DNA from: Adiantum capillus-veneris
Lineage: Eukaryota > Streptophyta > Polypodiopsida > Polypodiales > Pteridaceae
Direction: 5' to 3'
DNA: 64,000 nucleotides
NCBI GenBank assembly: GCA_014529385.2
Contig: CM043952.1
Span: 62,861,119 to 62,925,118 of the forward strand
The notes under the pieces were generated by a model. The model saw nothing but the letters and a program-made list of their open reading frames with translations, was not told the DNA's origin and made no database searches. A program made the translations under genes and the position numbers. This document shows positions 46,053-57,179 of the stretch, in pieces. Position 1 is the stretch's first letter. Every line of letters starts with the position of its first letter.

Positions 46053-48068
46053 ATGGATCACACAAAGAAGATAGAAAGGAAGGTGTACACGCAACCCAGT
46101 CAACCATCTTTTTCTCATATTGCAAGCAAAAGTCATGCAGAGTTGAAGGTATGATCAGAACCAAAGCATTCTACTTAAGCTCCTCAAACTCCAAAGGCAT
46201 ATATCTCTCGCTATCCTTAAGCTCATTTTTTAGAGAGTTGTGTATGAAATCTACAAAAGAGCCAACCTCAATTTCAGGTAGGCTAAAAGCACAATGGGTT
46301 ACCTACACGAGGCAATCAAACACTTTCTCATTGATATTTTTCAAAATAGTATGTTCTGATAGCCCATGCCCACAAAGTTACTGTGATTCTCTAGAATATC
46401 ATTTCCCTAATGTTATTGCAATTTAGAAACGACAAGACCCTTGCACTAGTGATAATTTCGATAGAAAAATGGACAACATTTTGATGATCTCATCGATAAG
46501 TTAAGTGAAGGTAATGTATATGAGTAAAACTTAGCAAACTTATGGTATATGTTTGAACGTGTAACGGAGCCAAGAATCTATAGATGAAGAATCTTACACT
46601 CAATCAAAAGATAGAGAGATAGAAAAGGCCATTGATGAAGCGACAAGGAAGCCCTTGTCTTTCTTGGTCTCTATTTTGACATTGCCCTTTTTGCGTGGGG
46701 ATGCATTTTGTAGTTTCTCTTGGTCTCTAAGAGATTATCATATTGTGAGACGGTACTAGGGAGCTAATATATCAAATTATAAATTTTGGTTTATGGTATG
46801 TGAAATTCATTTTTTAAAGCTAGGTTTCTAATTCAAAAATGTTTAGTCCTTTGATCGAAGTGTTTTCTACTTGTAGCATGCCATTCTCTAACCTTCTTTG
46901 GAATATTCAATTGGTGGTGCTCACGTCATATTGCACCTCCTTGATCGATGTCATTGATTGCATTGACAAAATTTTACTTTTAGCTTATAAACAGAAAAGA
47001 GTAAGTGTTGTGTTTTTTTTGTCACTGTCTAGATATTGTGTCTACTCTAAAAAGTAGTTAAATTTCATTCTTTGGTGCAAATAGTTTTCATTGGAGACTT
47101 GTTGGATAGAACATGGAGCAACAGCATTGCTACCTTGAAAATTTTATGCACAGGTTTCATGAAATTGTCCAAAGGTAACTATATTTTATTTAGTTTTGCA
47201 ATTTTGATGCAACAAGCTATCACCCACAGCTTAATCTTGCAAGTTTGCTTAGAAAATTGTGGCTATCTCAGAAGCATTCACCCAAGAGAACCTCTAGGAC
47301 AACATGTGAATTTTGAGTTGCAAAAGGTGCCGAAATAGGACGACATGAATTTTTGTGGATAGAGAGCTCTTGAAAATGAAAAGCTATTGTTGGAGCCCAT
47401 TTCATAGAAGTGTAAGTATAATCTTTTTTTTTTGTAATGGGTGAGAAATTATCTTTTATTATAGTTAGTGAGGATAGGGAATTGTTTTGCAGGCTAGGAA
47501 TGTGGCCAATTATTATAATGCTTATGTTGAGGTCTTTGGTTTGACAATGGCCAAAAATATGATTAATCTTATGGATACCTTACTCAATGGAGCCACGATG
47601 AATCTGTCCCACCACAACCAAGGCCACAACCACGGCCTCCACCTTGGAGGTACAAAGAGGATCTTTGAGAAACACAGCAAGAGCTTGCAGAGGCCTTGCT
47701 CACCGTCTTGATCAGTCTACTTCTAGCTTTCTGCCACAGTTAATTTACGGAGCATGAGAAAGCCACTTCACAATTCTCTTCTCAAGCCGCCTCAGTCCAT
47801 CAACCAACATTCTCATGCTTTTTTGTTCGCTTTCTTCCTCATGATACTTTTGCACTCTTCCTCACGCTTTGCTACGCATCAACCAACACTCCAAACGTCT
47901 CCTCAGCATGACTCAATTGCTCATGCTGATGAAGCTACTCCTTCACTGGCTTGCTCACCTTCCATTCCTATTGCCTCTCCCTCTATACATCCCCAAAGCG
48001 AGACCTTGAATTCTACTGGTGATTATCAAGCTCAAGAAAAATCCCCCAGTAATGTAGATGAGAGGTGA
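46053..48068 (+). pseudogene. Decayed histone H3-Ulp1 fusion (copy 2)
   Basis: Starts MDHTKKIERKVYTQ at 46053, aligned base by base with ARTKQTARKVYPGQ of copy 1: Lys4 and Lys9 positions remain but the motif is lost. The histone-fold region is recognisable at DNA level at 46155-46370 but is frameshifted. Exon-2 homology (TCSMPFSNLLWNIQ) lies near 46870 and the HWSL region near 47090. The catalytic-Gln codon is now TAG near 47335, just before DDMNFCG. The Ser/Pro/His-rich tail extends to 48068. Confidence 0.75.
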
Positions 48069-48719
48069 AACTCAATGTATTTCATTGGACAATACAATGT
48101 TCATGATTTTACCCAATGTAAAGACAATTTGATTCAAAATTTAAAAAAAATAGTACTCAGATTATGTTTGCAAGATAATTATTTTTGCATTGACGTGTGT
48201 ATAATATTACAAAAGTGTTATCTACAACTCCAGTACAAAATTGAATGTCAAAGCATCACGGTGCTTTATCTGAGCTGCCTTCTTGGATTAGGAGTTACAT
48301 TGTTAGTTGTTCATTACTTATCTGTGTGCATATATCTTCGTCGCCTTTCTCTCAGGGATCTACACAATATTTTTGCGCATAAGATAATATTTTTGCATTG
48401 ACGTGTGTATGATATTTACAAAAGTGTTATCTACAACTCCGTTACAAAATTGAAGGTCAAAGCATCACGGTACTTTATCTGAGCTGCCTTCTTGGATTAG
48501 GAGTTACATTGTGCTACGATTAGTTGTTCATTACTTATCTGTGTGCATATATCTTCGTCGCCTTTCTCTCAGGGATCTATACAATAGAGTTATTCCAGAA
48601 TATAGATTAAATCTAAATATTGTAACAATGACAATAGTGAAGGAATAAATGTAACAACAATGTAAACATGCAGAATATACTATCTTTTACATGTTATACT
48701 AGAAAAATTATTTTGAAGG
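48069..48719. repeat. Spacer with a ~190-bp tandem duplication
   Basis: About 48185-48365 (tgcattgacgtgtgtat through ctctcagggatctacaca) is repeated at about 48393-48580, with a small insert gtgctacgatta in the second copy. No gene. Confidence 0.75.
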
Positions 48720-49680
48720 CAAGTTCAAGTTAACCTCATTCTCCAAGTCCTCACGAACCTATCGTAGTGCGACATTACCTCGAGTGCTAAGAACTGTCAC
48801 TAGGTCAAGTCCACACCACACCTCAAGCGTCCTCAAAGGATTACTAATGTCATTAGTCAAATCCTAGTCCACAACTACCAAATGACCATTCACTCAATGT
48901 AACCTTATGTAGTGGAAGGAAGCTATGAAGTTCTAAGAGGCTATCATGTCCTTAGACATGATACACTTCTTCTTTATCTTGCACAAGAGAATCTTGAATA
49001 TCTTAATAATCATCTAAAAAATCAAAACATTTATCTCGCTTGTAGATAAGTATAGTACCAGTCTTCTTGAGCTCCTCATCATGAAAAAATTCAATAAACA
49101 CATGCATGGGTATGAAGATGGAGACACGTACCATACGAGTCCCTACATTCGATCTTAAACACTTCTGTATTTTTTGATGGAGCTTTAGTTGTGGGATATG
49201 TTGCAGTGTGTCAAAGCCAAACGCACACTGAATAGCATTGTAAAGGAGGTCGTTGAAGAATATCCCCCTTTTAGCTTGCACTCTTTTAGCACTAATGTTG
49301 TAGAGAAGCTCACCCACCGATGCATAGAATGCATCAAATATGTCCATTACACATTCCACCGACTACGAGTCTTGTTTGTCCAAGGGATAGATAATTGCAA
49401 AGATCAAGTTAATCATACAATACATGAGTGAACAAAAAAACCTCTCCATAGTATGGTCAATTAGGTGGAAACTCTAGTGGTGTAAGTGTTCAATGAGGAC
49501 CTCCTTGATTGTCTTGCGCGTTTGTGATAAGTGAAATTAACCCTACCTTTGTAACTAATAAAAAACTCATTTCTTATGCATTTTCTTGTCCTTATTTGTA
49601 GGAAAACCCAGCTTCCAATGGTGATGGTGGTGGACAACCATTGACCATTGTCAAATCAAAGTTGTTGAATAGTTGTGACT
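48720..49680 (-). pseudogene. Decayed TE1 gene C (copy 2)
   Basis: Minus-strand homology to TE1 gene C: MECVMDIFDAFYASVGELLYN and MHVFIEFFHDEELKKT in one open piece (49359-49003), with broken flanks from about 49680 down to about 48720. The intron between pieces has been lost or become readable. It confirms that gene C belongs to the element family. Confidence 0.65.
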
Positions 49681-49755
49681 AACTTAATATTTGCAGATAG
49701 TTGTCAAGGTCTTCTGCTCTATATTTGTACTTCTTCTACGGCCTTAAGATATACA

Positions 49756-49759
<4 letters not shown>

Positions 49760-49800
<41 letters not shown>
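49760..49800. repeat. (AG)n microsatellite
   Basis: About 41 bp of perfect AG repeat inside the decayed gene C region of copy 2. Confidence 0.95.
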
Positions 49801-49803
<3 letters not shown>

Positions 49804-49915
49804 AGTAATGTAGTTGAGCACAAAGAGGATGAAGTAGAATGTAAATAGAATAGTTAGTTGAGCACAAACAAATGGAAATGAGCGAGAGAACCATGAAATC
49901 TTTCATATCGAAAAA

Positions 49916-50297
49916 GTGTATTTGCATTGAGTGTGATTTATATATAGCACATTTGTTTTGAATTCGGTTTTGATAGAAGAAAGATTTGAGCAAATTACAA
50001 TGTCTATTATAATTAAAAATAAAATTTATTTTTTAAAAATTGTACAAAATTAAAATAGAAATAAGAATAATCCAAGCTACCATTATCGTAGCATGCCATC
50101 CATTGATCGTGCAACATTCTCTCTTTAGAGGAGGCATCAACATGTGTCCGGGGGAGGGAGTGTATTTGCATTGAGTGTGATTATATATAGCACATTTGTT
50201 TTGTATTTGATTTTGATAGAAGAAAGATTTGAGCAGATTACAAAGTCTATTATTATTAAAATTAAATTTTATTTTTTAAAATTGCAAAAAATTAAAG
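49916..50297. repeat. ~140-bp direct duplication at the end of TE1 copy 2
   Basis: 49916-50055 (gtgtatttgcattgagtgtg onward) recurs at 50160-50297. The second copy is bracketed by tgtccgggggaggga and tgtccaggggaggga, so part of the element end was re-copied just outside it. Confidence 0.85.
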
Positions 50298-50440
50298 GTG
50301 TCCAGGGGAGGGAGCCGGAATCCTTCCCCGTTTTATGATAGTATAGATATAGATAACTCCGCGGGAGCCCAAATCCCTCCCTCTTTTATAATAATATAGA
50401 TATAGATATAGATATAGATGACTCCACCATGGCTGCGCAC
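50298..50440. repeat. Short tandem repeat with tagatatagatatagat
   Basis: Two copies of a ~60-bp unit (gggagcc, then aatcc, then ttttataataatatagatatagat) at about 50302-50357 and 50360-50420. Confidence 0.65.
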
Positions 50441-51451
50441 CCACTTTATGGGGGTTGTCAATAGCGTTGTTGAATGAACAAAGAGACAGGGGGAGGGTGA
50501 TCTTCTTGGGAGGCTAGCTGCCCATGTTAGTAGGTGTCGTGCTTGTGTTGGTATGCATAGAGCTAAGAAGACGAAGAAGAAGAAGAAGAAGAGATTGTAG
50601 GAACAGTTTAAATCTGTCTCATATAACTTCAACTCAAGGCTTGTTTTGGTCGAAAGGACACACCAGCTTTCTCTTCAGAAGAGAAGTTTAAACGAAGTAG
50701 ATGCCGCTGGGTTTTGAGCCCGGGTAACCCAGACATCTTCAATAACGTCTCTCGCAACAGCAGAGTGAAGGCAGCAAATGTGCCCACCAAAAATAAGAGG
50801 GATCATTTAATGGTTTTTATGGCATATGCCCACATATCAAAATGCAGGTCACATACACAGATAGAGAAAGCATTTATTTGGTGTTGATGAGAGCCTTGAT
50901 CATGTGAAGGGCCTTCAAGTTTCTAGATTATATTTTGCATTTGACACCAACTCAATGGTCCCACGTGACACCATGGCCATATTTCTGCCATAGACCAATG
51001 CCTAGGGTCAATGACAAGATTATGGCTATGGTGTGGCACCAGTCAGTCATGTCGGACTCCAATGGTCGGAAGATAATCACAAGATTTACTTAGTTTCATG
51101 GCTTTTCACTATCCCCACCTAGAAATTGGTAGTGGTAGCCCTTTCAAATTCTTGGGGGCATCTTCTCCCTAATTATTTGGTTCTTCAACTGTAGGCTGTC
51201 TGCTAGTCTCTTCGTGTTGATAGGCGAGTAATGGTTATCAAAACTGGAGGCAGCTTCCTGCTTGCATTTTTCAATCTCAAGTTGGCAATTTAGGCTTTGG
51301 TCTTAGAGCAAGGTGTCTTTAGCAAGTCATGATTGGTGGTAAACCTTTAACAACTAGCTTTGTCGGCCAAGACCAGCACTGCACAAGAAGATTTAGAAAT
51401 GTTCTCATGTAGGAAAACAGAGTCGTTTTCAGTGTTTTTCATACAATGCAT
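50441..51451. other. Intergenic, no supported gene
   Basis: A GAA/AGA run at 50565-50590. Otherwise no protein-like frame or repeat that I can recognise. Confidence 0.45.
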
Positions 51452-51610
51452 AACATCATGAGCTTCTGCTCGAGAGGCACCGCATACCTAGCTAGGTACG
51501 ATTGGGGGCAGGGAACTACGCCCCCCCCCCCCCATCGGGCCGGCGGTCCCCTGCCCCCAATCGCACCTAGCTAGGTATACGGTGCCTCCCTCACAAAAGC
51601 TCATGATGTT
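51452..51610. repeat. 159-bp hairpin (MITE-like foldback)
   Basis: Arms 51452-51514 and 51547-51610 are near-complementary: aacatcatgagct against agctcatgatgtt at the tips, then gcaccg, cctagctaggta and attgggggcaggg with their mirrors. The loop contains a C run (about 51520-51533) and cgggccggc. I find no clear target duplication. Confidence 0.85.
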
Positions 51611-52302
51611 GAGGTAAGTCACAATGTGGGAATTATTGTGAGAATTTCTCCAAAACTTCTTGTGCTGACAAAGAATGTTTATCTTTCACCGGTTAAAATT
51701 GGCTGGCTCCATTCCAAGCTTGCCTTCCAGGCAATTGGCAAAACGTTACATGTTTCAGAGCATAAACCAACAAATCCTTCAAATTTTAACCTAAGCTTTT
51801 TGAAAACTAGCCAACCTAGGTTCATTTCTTGCTAGTGATTAGCCACATTTGCACCCTCATCTCTGTGGAAAATGATAACTGGACATTCCAAGCCATTGCA
51901 TAAGGTGTCAAGATACTTTTGTTGGCACTGCCGTTCGGTAAAAAGGGAGGGTATCTGCCAAGGGAGTTTCAACCTGTGTATAGCAAAGTACCCTTGACAT
52001 TTTAAAAGGGATGTTTTATTTTTCTCCCCCTTAATCTAGAATTTCTCATATTCTCTCTCTCCAACCAACCAAAGTGAAAGTGCTCCAGATGCCTTGTTTC
52101 CTAAGATAATTGGATCTATATCATGATTGGTTGAACCACAGTGTCTGTCTCCAGCTGCCTTGTTTCCTAAGACAATTGGATCTTTATTATGATTGGTTGA
52201 AGCACTGCAGATACTGCACATGTCATTTCAAGAGAAGTCGATAATCAATTGTATGCTCGTCATATTGCGGGCCTGTCCTATGTGACCTCTTATGTTGCAA
52301 GG
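51611..52302. repeat. Spacer with a 64-bp tandem duplication
   Basis: ccttgtttcctaagataatt and its following bases at about 52090-52140 recur at about 52158-52205, with the same gattggttgaa end. No gene seen. Confidence 0.6.
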
Positions 52303-52710
52303 TCAGACAGCCTGCATAAACATATTCTTCCTGATGGTCAATCTATCATTGCATACGAGTACATCTTCATGATATGCACAGCAAAAAAAATTGGGATGGC
52401 AATAGAAGCAATCAATCCACCGCTTTGAGACCTCCCAAAGAGCCTCCCAAACAGCCGTATATTGAATGCTTACTTCCGTGTAACGCATGAGCATCTCTTT
52501 CACATGCTGCTTCAAATCCAGACTATGTTCAACTTCCGATTGCAATGTTTCGAATGTACAGGAAGCAAAGCTGAAGAGCCCATCTTCGATGGAGGATGCA
52601 CAACAATCTTTTGCAAGTTTGAGGCTAAAGGGATACAGAATGCATGGTTGGGAAGTTAGTGGTATGCCGGTCTCCCCTTTGCAAGGCCTTGCCCTAGGAC
52701 CTCTACCCAT
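52303..52710 (-). other. Open frame of 135 codons, unrecognised
   Basis: Starts MGRGPRARPCKGE and is fairly Cys-rich. No recognised motif, no clear promoter, and a similar-length frame lies opposite. It may be a remnant of an older gene; I would not annotate it as coding without expression evidence. Confidence 0.2.
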
Positions 52711-53268
52711 GTGGCTGTACTTACAGCGTGCCCTTGCTCGTGACCTTTGTCACGACCCTTGTCCCGACAATAAGCGTTCTTTCAAAATCTGCAACAGCCT
52801 GAAATAGGTTCCACAATCTGTGTGCATGAGCAACTGTTGAGATAGCAAAGCCCTCCAAGCGGGGTATACCCCTGCATCCTGGAATCTATGAACATCGCTT
52901 GCAAGTTATACCTTGTGATATGGTGCATATCTATACCTTACCTTGGCAACTACTTCAAGCCATGTCAACTCTAGTGATGTCCAGTCGCAGACCAGCTTTC
53001 AGCATATAAGAAGAGATCACAGTAGTACACTATAGCAACATGGAAACCCCATTTCGGGGCCTATCAGATCGGAAACTCTGTTTCCAAAGTCACCCGTTTC
53101 TCGTTTCTCTTTTTCTGTTTCTTAATAAACTTCTGGAGTTACATACAAAATATAGCTATAAGAAGCCGGTTCTAGTCTATTCCATTGCAAAGAGCAAGCC
53201 ATTTCTGGCTAAGATGTCCTTGCCAGCAGCCAGTGTCCTTTCCGTTTCCCGTTCCATGTAACTATGAA
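52711..53268. other. Spacer downstream of the PPR gene
   Basis: No gene recognised. Probably includes the 3' untranslated region of the PPR gene near 53268. Confidence 0.4.
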
Positions 53269-54666
53269 CTACAACCAAGCTTCATTTTCTAATCTCATGG
53301 CCTCAATCCGGTCTGCATCTGCCCGCATGCCAGCAGCTGCAAAAATCTCACGCATGTACACATAAACAACAGCAGACCTTCTGTCCAACCGTACAGCATG
53401 CTTGAAGGCAAATATTCCTATCGACACATTTCCCCATTTTTTGGAAGCACCCAACAGAGCAAACCATACAGGACGGTAATCTGAAGACGGCATCTTTCTT
53501 ATCAATTCTATGGCTCTTTCAAAGAAGCCAGCACGGCCATAGAGATCAACCATGCAAGTGTAGTGCTCTGGTTTAGGAATGATGCCATAGCGCGTGCTCA
53601 TACTCTTGAAATACACCTGACCATCGTCGACTAAACCAAGATGACTGCATGCATTAAGCACGACAACAAAAGTTATTACCGTTGGGTCTACGCTTTCCCC
53701 TACCATTCTGCTAAATAAGACAAAAACAGCATCATGCCTTCCGACATCGGTGTATCCTGCTATAAGGGCATTCCATGTCACTACATCTCGAAAAGGAAGA
53801 CTACTAAACACATTTTGGGCCTTTGAAAGTGCACCACACTTAGCATACATGTCGATTAATGCAGTGCCAAGCACACAATCCTCCGCAAGCAGCCCCTCTT
53901 TGACAATTTCTGCATGAACTTTTACACCCTTCTCGGTAGCTCCTCTGCTGCCGCATACTGGCAAGATGCAAAGCAACGTAACAGGATCCGCAGAAAGGCC
54001 CTCCTGTTGCATCTTCTCATAACAATCGAGTGCTTCCTCACTGCGTCCACACTGTGTATATCCAGCAATAAGCGCATTCCATGAGACTACATCATGGAAA
54101 GGAAGCTCATCAAACACCTCTCTTGCTCTTGAAGGAGCACCTGATTTAAAGTACATGTCGAATAGAGCATTCCCAAGTACAATATCATCCCCAAGCAAAC
54201 CCCTCCTCACAATTTCTGTGTGTAAGGCTATGCCTCTTTCAGCTGCTCCCATGTCGGCACATGCCTTCAATAGGCAGGCATAGGTAATTGCATTGGGGAA
54301 GAGGCCTTTGCTTTGCATGCAATCAAAACAACGTAGGGCTTCCTCACCATGCCCATGTTGGGCATATGCAGTGATGAGAGCAGTCCACGATACGATGTCA
54401 TGATCAACAAGATCATCAAACACTTGTTGTGCATGTGCAAGTTTGCCACATTTGGCATACATATTGATAAGCGTGCTACCGAGATTATGATGTGCATTAA
54501 GCGAGCCTTTTCGGATGACGATAGCATGTAGTATGATCCCTGTGCTGAGATCCTTCTGCTTAGCACAGTCCTTAAGAAAGACCACCAGAGCCTCATCCCT
54601 TGTGGATTGTGGAAAAAAGCCTCTCAAAGAGCAATGTTCCGATAGCTGCAGATGTAGAATCTTCAT
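53269..54666 (-). CDS. Pentatricopeptide repeat protein, PLS class with E domain
   Basis: 465 residues in one open frame without introns. An in-frame TAA directly precedes the ATG, which fixes the start unless there is an upstream exon. PPR motifs run from about residue 60: LINMYAKCGKLAHAQQVFDD, VSWTALITAYAQHGHGEEAL, VSWNALIAGYTQCGRSEEAL, LIDMYAKCGALSKAQNVF and VTWNALIAGYTDVGRHDAV. A C-terminal E region (about 395-465) ends in EAMRLENEAWL. There is no DYW deaminase domain. Such proteins bind organelle RNA in sequence-specific fashion, usually for C-to-U editing, and would need a DYW partner if used for that. The protein is shorter than most of its class and its targeting peptide is not obvious. 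This is the only clearly intact host-type gene in the window. Confidence 0.92.
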   Translation of the reverse strand: MKILHLQLSEHCSLRGFFPQSTRDEALVVFLKDCAKQKDLSTGIILHAIVIRKGSLNAHHNLGSTLINMYAKCGKLAHAQQVFDDLVDHDIVSWTALITAYAQHGHGEEALRCFDCMQSKGLFPNAITYACLLKACADMGAAERGIALHTEIVRRGLLGDDIVLGNALFDMYFKSGAPSRAREVFDELPFHDVVSWNALIAGYTQCGRSEEALDCYEKMQQEGLSADPVTLLCILPVCGSRGATEKGVKVHAEIVKEGLLAEDCVLGTALIDMYAKCGALSKAQNVFSSLPFRDVVTWNALIAGYTDVGRHDAVFVLFSRMVGESVDPTVITFVVVLNACSHLGLVDDGQVYFKSMSTRYGIIPKPEHYTCMVDLYGRAGFFERAIELIRKMPSSDYRPVWFALLGASKKWGNVSIGIFAFKHAVRLDRRSAVVYVYMREIFAAAGMRADADRIEAMRLENEAWL

Positions 54667-54779
54667 TTAACGCCTACCCATCATGTCTTTGCTTGGCTCT
54701 CTCGAGCTCAAGATACATGAGAACATGAGGAAATCTGTCACGGTAATATCTTTTCTACACAGTCCCCGTGCTACGCCCA

Positions 54780-55370
54780 TGCTGTGCGTTTCACTATGAA
54801 CGACGAGCAGTGTTCGGGAAAATCATTTTTCCAAACATACTTGAAATTCCTTTCTTTGATTTTGTCAAGCGAAAATTTTAAAAAATTAGGTTATTTTTTC
54901 AAGTTTTTACACTATTTTTCTCTGTTTTTGAGGCGGAATTTCTCCATTTCCCCTTGCCCTCAACTGAAATTTTTGAAACTGAAAACGACACGAAATTAAG
55001 TTGAGACACATTTTTCCCCAACACTGACAACGAGCAAGAACAACTTTTTTTAAATAGCAATTCGCACATATCCCGTGCGAAACCATACAGACATACATGA
55101 GAGCTACGAGGGTTGCGACCGCACTCGAACCCATAACCCAAATCACGACGATCGAGTGCTCAACCAACCGAGCTAGCTCCTTTGGACAAGATCAAGATTA
55201 GTCATGGCAACTATGTTAAATAAGTCATACGTAGTAAGCTTTTAACTATCACCAATCTAAATTTTAATGCGAGATTTGTATTACTTAAGTCATACGAAGT
55301 AAGCTTTTAACCATTGCCAATCTAAATTTTAATGTGAGATTACTCATAGCAACTACTAGTATATGACCCG
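54780..55370. repeat. Repeat related to 62765-62955, with internal duplication
   Basis: gtcatggcaactatgtta, agtcatacgaagtaagctt and aatctaaattttaatgtgaga occur here (twice at 55201-55345) and again at 62765-62955. The phrase tttcactatgaacgacgag occurs at about 54788 and 62822. It may be one dispersed element family. Confidence 0.65.
55040..55187 (-). mobile_element. tRNA-derived SINE-like copy 1
   Basis: On the minus strand: GAGCTAGCTCGGTTGGTTGAG (A-box-like, split here only by variants) followed 30-odd bases later by GGGTTCGAGTGC (B-box-like), then gtttcgcacgggatatgtgc. The same order and the same downstream phrase recur at 57185-57315, which a tRNA gene would not show. Confidence 0.6.
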
Positions 55371-55400
55371 CGCGTTGCTGCGGGCGACGAAGAAGTAAGG
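55358..55400 (-). mobile_element. Possible Helitron 3' end
   Basis: On the minus strand a GC hairpin (cccgcagcaacgcgcggg) is followed a few bases later by CTAGT at about 55361-55365. A hairpin plus CTRR-type terminus is the usual Helitron 3' signature. No helicase or 5' end is seen. Confidence 0.35.
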
Positions 55401-55639
55401 CTGGACAGTAGAAGAAGAGCTGAAAAAGAGCCTTTTTTGGGTGGAACACCTAAGGTATACACTATTTTGTCAACACCAAAGGGTGGAAAAGTACTTAGAA
55501 CCCTCTTCAACCACCACCTTAAGGTTTACACTTAGGCGACCCAAGACTCTAACCATACCATTGCAAAACCTTAGTAGAGCACCATAGAACTCAAAAAATT
55601 GAAGGGTTCTTTTTCAACATGTAATTGTTGTTTACTCTC

Positions 55640-55690
55640 CTTGTTTGGGGATGGGGGTGGGGGTGGGGGTGGGGGTGGGGGTGGGGGAGT
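55640..55690 (+). repeat. (GGGGGT)n run, potential G-quadruplex
   Basis: Seven consecutive G4-5 tracts separated by single T or A bases. Confidence 0.9.
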
Positions 55691-56409
55691 GCTCGTTTTG
55701 TGTCATGCATCAGCATTGGTTGCATCGCCTATCGTCATGCAGTATGACTTCACTCTCATTGGATGTGCAAGGAGACTCACAGCTGCCGCCACCCAATCTG
55801 ATCCTAGCATGAGGCCCAGTTTTAGGATCCCTATCCCAAAAAGGTGACAACAGCATGTGTAAATTTTCTAAGTGCATCGAATTCAAGGTAGTGACAAGCG
55901 TATCTTTTATGCTTCATTACCTTATCAAATCCTAAGTGGTAATAAGGTTTTCCACTAACTATCAATAGTGACATCTTAAGTAGAAGGACGTAAGAAATGA
56001 CATTCCTCCATCTACAAAGTCTCAAAACACAACCCAATCAAGCTCTCCCCATCCAACTCCCCTAATTAAATTTTAGAGGGTGCTCATAACCATGGGACCT
56101 CTGCAAATAGCTGGTGCATCTTTTTTCTTTAGAAAACCCATTGACATGCAACGTATTCCATAGTTCTCAAGAGGAATTATTTTGAATAAGAATCCAACTT
56201 AGGACAGCCTTGAAGGTTCATCATTGTAGGAATCAAAGGGACCTAAACTTCAACATCTAGAAGTCCTACTTTGATTCCACACTTGAAAGCCAAAGTTACT
56301 GCTAGATTCACTACAATGGTGCACTTCCCAACTCCACCTTTCCCAAAAGCTACAGACACAACATCTCCAAAGCAAGGTCTTCTATAGGCATGAGCTCTAA
56401 GGCTTCAAC

Positions 56410-56471
<62 letters not shown>

Positions 56472-57179
56472 GGCAGGTGGACCATTGTAGGTGTCTAAGT
56501 CAAGATGCGTGTACGTGTTGCAAGCACAGCAAGCCCTTGCAATAGGATGCGAGGATGGAAAACTAGCGTTGCATGCGCTAAGCGATGTACATTCCATTAT
56601 TTCTCCAGCCTCTTTAAGAAAAGTAATACATGTACCAGTTTTAACACATGGAAGCCTCTAGTGCTCAAGGAGTTTTCAAGCTCTATTATAAAGAGTATGG
56701 GTAGACTATTTTTCTTATGCAAGTTTTCCAATGTTTTGGAGAAAAGTTTTTCTTAAGGAGCACCTTTAATTTTCATCAGAAGCGTTTTGTTTCTTTAAAG
56801 TAGCATTGCCTTTAATTTATTTTTTTTCGAGCATTGTCTTCAATATGCAGTAGCAATGCTTTTGTCTGTATAAAGGATTTGTTTGTGTTTATGAATTCTA
56901 GAAAAAACCTAAGCTAAGTTTAATCCCACCTACAATTTTTGAAATTCACCTATAAAACCTAAATTTGAAGGCGAGAATTGTGTAACTGCGGCAAGTACTT
57001 GAGAAAAGTCAAGTTTAGTCTAGTTTCACCTATGTCTAAATTCTAAATTTGAAGGCACAAAAACCTAAAAAGCCTATAGAATTTAGTGCAAAAACCCTCA
57101 AATATAAGCAACTCAACTCTAAAACTTCTCATATTCAAATTTTCAAAGTTTGTGATAAAGAGGATTGTGTATCCATCAT
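55691..57179. other. Intergenic, no supported gene
   Basis: A (CT)n-(CA)n microsatellite lies at 56411-56469. From about 56880 rightward the DNA takes on the gtttttacactaaatttctc / cctaggtttagtg phrases of the downstream repeat field. No gene. Confidence 0.5.
56411..56469. repeat. (CT)n-(CA)n microsatellite
   Basis: About 30 bp of CT followed by about 28 bp of CA repeat. Confidence 0.97.

Larger units (their letters stand above)
45378..50126. mobile_element. TE1-family copy 2: decayed right half
   Basis: Colinear with TE1 from about 9050 to 13590. In order: promoter remnants (about 45470-45560 matches 8990-9070), a decayed H3-Ulp1 gene, and decayed gene C on the minus strand. The end is missing: homology stops about 35 bp before the expected TIR, at caacattctctct near 50126. 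The left half (genes A and B) is absent next to the Ty3-type LTR at 45377. Copies 1 and 2 are well diverged, so the family has been present for a long time. Confidence 0.75.

Noticed and set aside
54267-54596. Second minus-strand frame within the PPR gene
   Set aside because: Alternative-frame shadow of the PPR coding sequence.
55120-55187. Functional tRNA gene
   Set aside because: A-box and B-box words are present but no acceptor stem or clear anticodon arm, and a body sequence is shared with another copy.
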